Origin: Rhodobacterales bacterium
GTDB taxonomy: Bacteria; Pseudomonadota; Alphaproteobacteria; Rhizobiales; Stappiaceae
Assembly (NCBI GenBank): GCA_008107755.1
Contig: VIRH01000109.1
Coordinates: 172,202 to 236,201, forward strand
Length of the DNA stretch: 64,000 bases
Direction of reading: 5' to 3'
The notes under the pieces were generated by a model. The model did no database searches, was not told the DNA's origin, and worked only from the letters and a program-made list of their open reading frames with translations. The translations under genes were made by a program, and so were the position numbers. Shown here in pieces: positions 60,773-64,000 of this stretch. Position 1 is the stretch's first letter. Each line of letters opens with the position of its first letter.

Positions 60773-61519
60773 ATGGCCCGTTCCAACAGCCTTCTCTATC
60801 TCGACGGCGTCTCGGTTTCCTTCGATGGCTTCAAGGCGCTGAACGAACTGTCGCTAACCATCGCTCCCGGAGAGATGCGTGCGATCATCGGGCCCAACGG
60901 CGCCGGCAAGACGACGATGATGGACGTGATCACCGGCAAGACGCGGCCCGACACGGGCGAGGTCTATTTCAACGGGACGGTGGACCTGACCGGCGAGGAT
61001 GAGGTGTCGATCGCCGAACTTGGCGTCGGCCGCAAGTTCCAGAAGCCGACGGTCTTCGAGAGCCATACGGTTTGGGACAATCTCGAACTTGCGCTCAAGG
61101 CGCCGCGGGGCCCCTTCAACACGCTTTTCCATGTGATCACCGGGGGCGAGCGCAAGCGCATTGATGATCTGCTCGATCTGATCCGCCTCGGCGAGAAACG
61201 CGGCGAACTGGCCGCCAATCTCAGCCACGGCCAGAAGCAGTGGCTGGAGATCGGCATGCTGCTGGCACAAGACCCCAAACTTCTGCTGGTGGACGAACCC
61301 GCCGCCGGCATGACTGATGCGGAAACTGCGGAAACAGCTGAACTTTTGAAGGATATTGCCAATGATCACTCGGTCGTCGTGGTCGAACACGACATGGTGT
61401 TTGTTCGCTCCCTTAGCGTCAAGGTTACAGTCCTCCACGAGGGGTCCGTCCTCGCCGAAGGATCGCTCGACCACGTCTCCGCCGACGAAAGGGTCGTAGA
61501 AGTCTATCTGGGACGGTGA
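60773..61519 (+). CDS. urtD: Urea ABC transporter ATPase UrtD
   Basis: This 248-residue LivG-type ATPase has Walker A GPNGAGKTTMMDVITG, the RKFQKPTVFESHTVWDNLEL segment typical of UrtD, signature LSHGQKQWLEIGMLLA, Walker B LLLVDEPAAGMTDAE and H-loop VVVEHDMVFV. It pairs with UrtE to drive urea import. It is 3 bp after urtC, with a gap of about 160 bp before urtE. Confidence 0.95.
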   Translation: MARSNSLLYLDGVSVSFDGFKALNELSLTIAPGEMRAIIGPNGAGKTTMMDVITGKTRPDTGEVYFNGTVDLTGEDEVSIAELGVGRKFQKPTVFESHTVWDNLELALKAPRGPFNTLFHVITGGERKRIDDLLDLIRLGEKRGELAANLSHGQKQWLEIGMLLAQDPKLLLVDEPAAGMTDAETAETAELLKDIANDHSVVVVEHDMVFVRSLSVKVTVLHEGSVLAEGSLDHVSADERVVEVYLGR

Positions 61520-61678
61520 ATTGATCTGGTGATCTGTCACCCCTGCGGTGCCGGAGATCCGGTTACGGCTGCCCCATGCCCCCCGTCGTATCAGGCTGGC
61601 GACCGGTTTCCGGTCCCAGCCCTCGGTCAAGGCGGGATGAAAGCAAATTCGTGCAGAGCGCGGTCAAAGGTGAAGAAC

Positions 61679-62374
61679 ATGCTGCAAGTCGAAAACATCG
61701 ATCTTTATTATGGTGCTGCGCAGGCGCTGAAAGGTGTTTCACTGAACGCTGACGTCGGCAAGGTCACATGCCTGATGGGGCGCAATGGCGTCGGCAAGAC
61801 CTCGACACTGCGCGCCGTCGCAGGTCAGCATGGCATCAGCAAGGGGCGTATCCTTTGGGAGGGCGAAGACATTTCCGGCCTCCCCGCCCATGCCCGCGCG
61901 CGAAAAGGCATTGCCGTGGTGCCCCAGGGGAGGGAGATCTTTCCGCTTCTTTCCGTCAAGGAGAACCTTGAGACCGGCTATGCGCCGATCGCCCGCAAGG
62001 ACCGGCACATCCCGGAGACGATCTTCGAACTTTTCCCGGTTCTCAAGAGCATGCTTGGCCGGCGCGGCGGTGACCTTTCCGGCGGTCAGCAGCAACAGCT
62101 TGCCATTGCCCGTGCCCTTGTCACGCGCCCCCGCCTTCTGGTGCTGGACGAGCCGACGGAAGGCATTCAGCCCTCGATCATCAAGGATATCGGCCGGGCC
62201 ATTTCCTGGCTTCGCGATCAGGGCACCATGGCGATCGTGCTGGTGGAACAGTATTTCGAATTCGCCCGCGACCTTGCCGACGATTACGCGGTCATGGACC
62301 GCGGTGAAGTCGTGCTGTCGGGAACCGGGGCCGATCTTTCGGAGACGGAAGTGCGGCGCTATCTGACGGTTTGA
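61679..62374 (+). CDS. urtE: Urea ABC transporter ATPase UrtE
   Basis: From ATG 61679 the protein is 231 residues, the usual UrtE length. The frame is open 150 bp upstream, but that part lies in the intergenic gap. Motifs: NIDLYYGAAQALKGVSLNAD, Walker A GRNGVGKTSTLRAVAG, signature LSGGQQQQLAIARALV, Walker B LLVLDEPTEGIQPSI and H-loop VEQYFEFA. LivF-type ATPase completing the urea importer. Confidence 0.94.
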   Translation: MLQVENIDLYYGAAQALKGVSLNADVGKVTCLMGRNGVGKTSTLRAVAGQHGISKGRILWEGEDISGLPAHARARKGIAVVPQGREIFPLLSVKENLETGYAPIARKDRHIPETIFELFPVLKSMLGRRGGDLSGGQQQQLAIARALVTRPRLLVLDEPTEGIQPSIIKDIGRAISWLRDQGTMAIVLVEQYFEFARDLADDYAVMDRGEVVLSGTGADLSETEVRRYLTV

Positions 62375-62428
62375 CGCCAGCTTTCCGATTGGTAGGGTGG
62401 ATCAACGCAGCCAACCGACCGGATCACC

Positions 62429-63718
62429 ATGACGCATGACCTTTCCCCCGAAGCTGCAGAGGCCATCACCGCTGCAGTCGAGTCCCGTTTCGAGCATCAA
62501 CTCGCATTTCTGGAAGAGGTGGTTCGTGCGCCGTCGCTGCGTGGCGCCGAAGCCGGGGTGCAGACAATCGTCCTGGATGCGCTCCGGAAACGCGACTACG
62601 ACGTCGAGACCTACGGCATCGATGTCGAGGCCTTGCGGTCGCATCCTGCCTATTCCCCCGCAACGATCGACTACGCTGACACATTCAATGTCAGCGGCAC
62701 AAAAACGCCAGTGACGGCCACGGGTCGGTCGCTGATCCTGAACGCGCATGTGGATGTGGTCCCGACCGCCGACCCTGACCACTGGACGCATCCGCCATTT
62801 GCCGCGACCCGAGTGGGCGACTGGATGTACGGCCGCGGCGCGGGGGACATGAAGGCCGGGCTCAGCGCCAATATCTTCGCCGCAGATGCCATCGATGCCG
62901 CCGGTTTCCGACTGAACGCGCCTCTGGAACTCCAGTCGGTCATTGATGAGGAAGTGACGGGAAACGGCACAGCCGCCGCGATCGCACGGGGCGCAAGGGC
63001 CGATGCGGTGCTCATTCCCGAACCGACTGACGAGGCCGTGATCTTCGCCAACTCCGGGGTGATCAAGTTCCGCATTTCGGTTCACGGAGTCTCGGCCCAC
63101 CCAAGAGAACCGGAAAGCGGGCTGAGTGCCATCGAGGCGGCCTTTCTGGTGATCGATGCGCTGAAGAAGCTGCAAGCCGAATGGAACCTCGAAAAGACGG
63201 ATCACGCGGGGTTCGACGCTCTCGCCAACCCCGCGAGCCTGAATATAGGCACCATACATGGCGGTGAATGGCCTTCATCGATCCCCTTCTCCTGCGTGCT
63301 CGAGGGACGCATCGGCTTTTATCCGTCCGACGATCCCGCTGATCGCATGGAAAAGCTGGAAAAGACCTTGAAGGACCTTCAGGAGAGCGACTCCAGACTG
63401 GCGAAAGCGGCTCCTCGCGTCGACTGGGTCGGGACGTGCCAGGCCGGCTACCGGCTGGAAGCGGGATCGGATGCGGAAAAGGCCCTAGCCCTGTCGCACC
63501 GGGACGTGAACGGAGCGGACCTGAAGCGCTCCATCATGGCCTGTTACCTCGATGCGGCGCTCTACATGAACCATAGCGGCATCCCCGCCCTCACCTACGG
63601 CCCGCTGACGCGCAACATTCACGGCATCGATGAATGCGTGAACCTGCCCTCGCTCTTGCGGGTGACACGAACGATCGCTCTCTTCACCGCCAGATGGTGC
63701 GGCGTTTCGCCGAAATAG
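62429..63718 (+). CDS. M20-family deacetylase/peptidase (ArgE/DapE type)
   Basis: This 429-residue protein has the M20 dimetal site. LNAHVDVVPTADPDHWTHPP carries the first metal His and catalytic Asp, GRGAGDMKAGLSA the bridging Asp, SVIDEEVTGNGTA the catalytic Glu pair, IPEPTDE the third acidic ligand and IHGIDE near the end the last His. Members hydrolyse N-acyl amino acids or amide bonds. It is 55 bp after urtE and may share the urt transcript, which would fit salvage of nitrogen from amides or ureido compounds. Substrate unknown. Confidence 0.88.
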   Translation: MTHDLSPEAAEAITAAVESRFEHQLAFLEEVVRAPSLRGAEAGVQTIVLDALRKRDYDVETYGIDVEALRSHPAYSPATIDYADTFNVSGTKTPVTATGRSLILNAHVDVVPTADPDHWTHPPFAATRVGDWMYGRGAGDMKAGLSANIFAADAIDAAGFRLNAPLELQSVIDEEVTGNGTAAAIARGARADAVLIPEPTDEAVIFANSGVIKFRISVHGVSAHPREPESGLSAIEAAFLVIDALKKLQAEWNLEKTDHAGFDALANPASLNIGTIHGGEWPSSIPFSCVLEGRIGFYPSDDPADRMEKLEKTLKDLQESDSRLAKAAPRVDWVGTCQAGYRLEAGSDAEKALALSHRDVNGADLKRSIMACYLDAALYMNHSGIPALTYGPLTRNIHGIDECVNLPSLLRVTRTIALFTARWCGVSPK

Positions 63719-63873
63719 AATTGTGTCAGGCGTCCCTGTTTTGCCCTGATGGCGATTGATTGCCGCAGGAAAAGTCGATACCAACGCCTTCGTTTCCCTC
63801 GGTCCCGTCGTCTGCGGCGGGACGCCATGTGGCCTCTCCATAGACGAGAACGTACAGCACTTTAGGATCTGCC

Positions 63874-64000
63874 ATGCGCGTTGCAATGATTGGGACCGGT
63901 TACGTCGGTCTTGTTTCCGGAACATGTTTTGCCGATTTCGGCCACGTGGTGACCTGTATCGACAAGGACGCCTCGAAGATCGACGCCCTGAACAACGGTC
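63874..64000 (+). CDS. UDP-glucose/GDP-mannose dehydrogenase family protein (partial, runs off the window)
   Basis: The first 42 residues, beginning MRVAMIGTGYVGLVSGTCFA, contain the G-x-G-Y-V-G-L NAD-binding motif and CIDKD segment of UDP-glucose dehydrogenases. GGATC lies just before the ATG. The rest is outside the window. It would supply UDP-glucuronate for polysaccharide synthesis and appears unrelated to the urea operon. Confidence 0.85.
   Translation, partial: MRVAMIGTGYVGLVSGTCFADFGHVVTCIDKDASKIDALNNG

Overview
The window comes from a GC-rich alphaproteobacterium, most likely a marine member of the Hyphomicrobiales (Stappiaceae, the Roseibium/Labrenzia type). This is inferred from the PhyR-NepR-EcfG general stress locus, a RirA-like iron box, a Mur/Fur-type sitABCD system, urtABCDE and a vanadium bromoperoxidase homologue. 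No rRNA, tRNA, phage, transposase or CRISPR array was found.

Layout. (1) 0-4.5 kb: a leftward operon (class V PLP enzyme, MFS exporter, flavoprotein monooxygenase, start of a fourth gene) with a divergent Lrp-type regulator. (2) 5-10.9 kb: a putative haem/iron operon (TonB receptor, SbmA/BacA-like ABC exporter, possible haem-handling protein, ChaN-like protein) behind a TGA-N9-TCA box. (3) 10.9-18.9 kb: a carbohydrate ABC uptake and catabolism operon led by a GntR regulator and an esterase, with a divergent ATPase and a 20-bp palindromic operator. (4) 19.2-26.4 kb: an unusual set containing a vanadium haloperoxidase, a SARP/TPR regulator, a soluble PAP2-fold protein carrying twelve Asn-Arg repeats, and a cytoplasmic subtilase. 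(5) 26.4-29.7 kb: divergent oxyR-katG.

(6) 29.7-46.8 kb is a general stress response island. phyR and nepR-ecfG are divergent, and an HWE histidine kinase with an ethylene-receptor-like membrane domain lies nearby. Dps, CsbD, YqjD/YqjE-like, DUF1328, PLDc_N, PRC-barrel, DUF992, BrkB and small unknown proteins surround them. Reading the intergenic DNA shows at least ten sites of the form GGAAC-N16-NGTT, plus degenerate ones, next to these genes. Several are arranged back to back as palindromes. The simplest reading is that EcfG transcribes most of this island.

(7) 46.8-50.6 kb: sitABCD manganese/iron uptake, with Fur/Mur-like boxes. (8) 50.6-51.7 kb: a three-copy, 312/313-bp tandem array, each unit carrying a 123-bp element bounded by 23-bp inverted repeats. 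(9) 51.7-63.7 kb: a LuxR-type response regulator and a hybrid kinase fused to an NCS1 transporter domain, divergent from the urea transporter operon urtABCDE, then an M20 deacetylase. The window ends inside a UDP-glucose dehydrogenase-like gene.

All functions are read from translated motifs and context. No database search was run.
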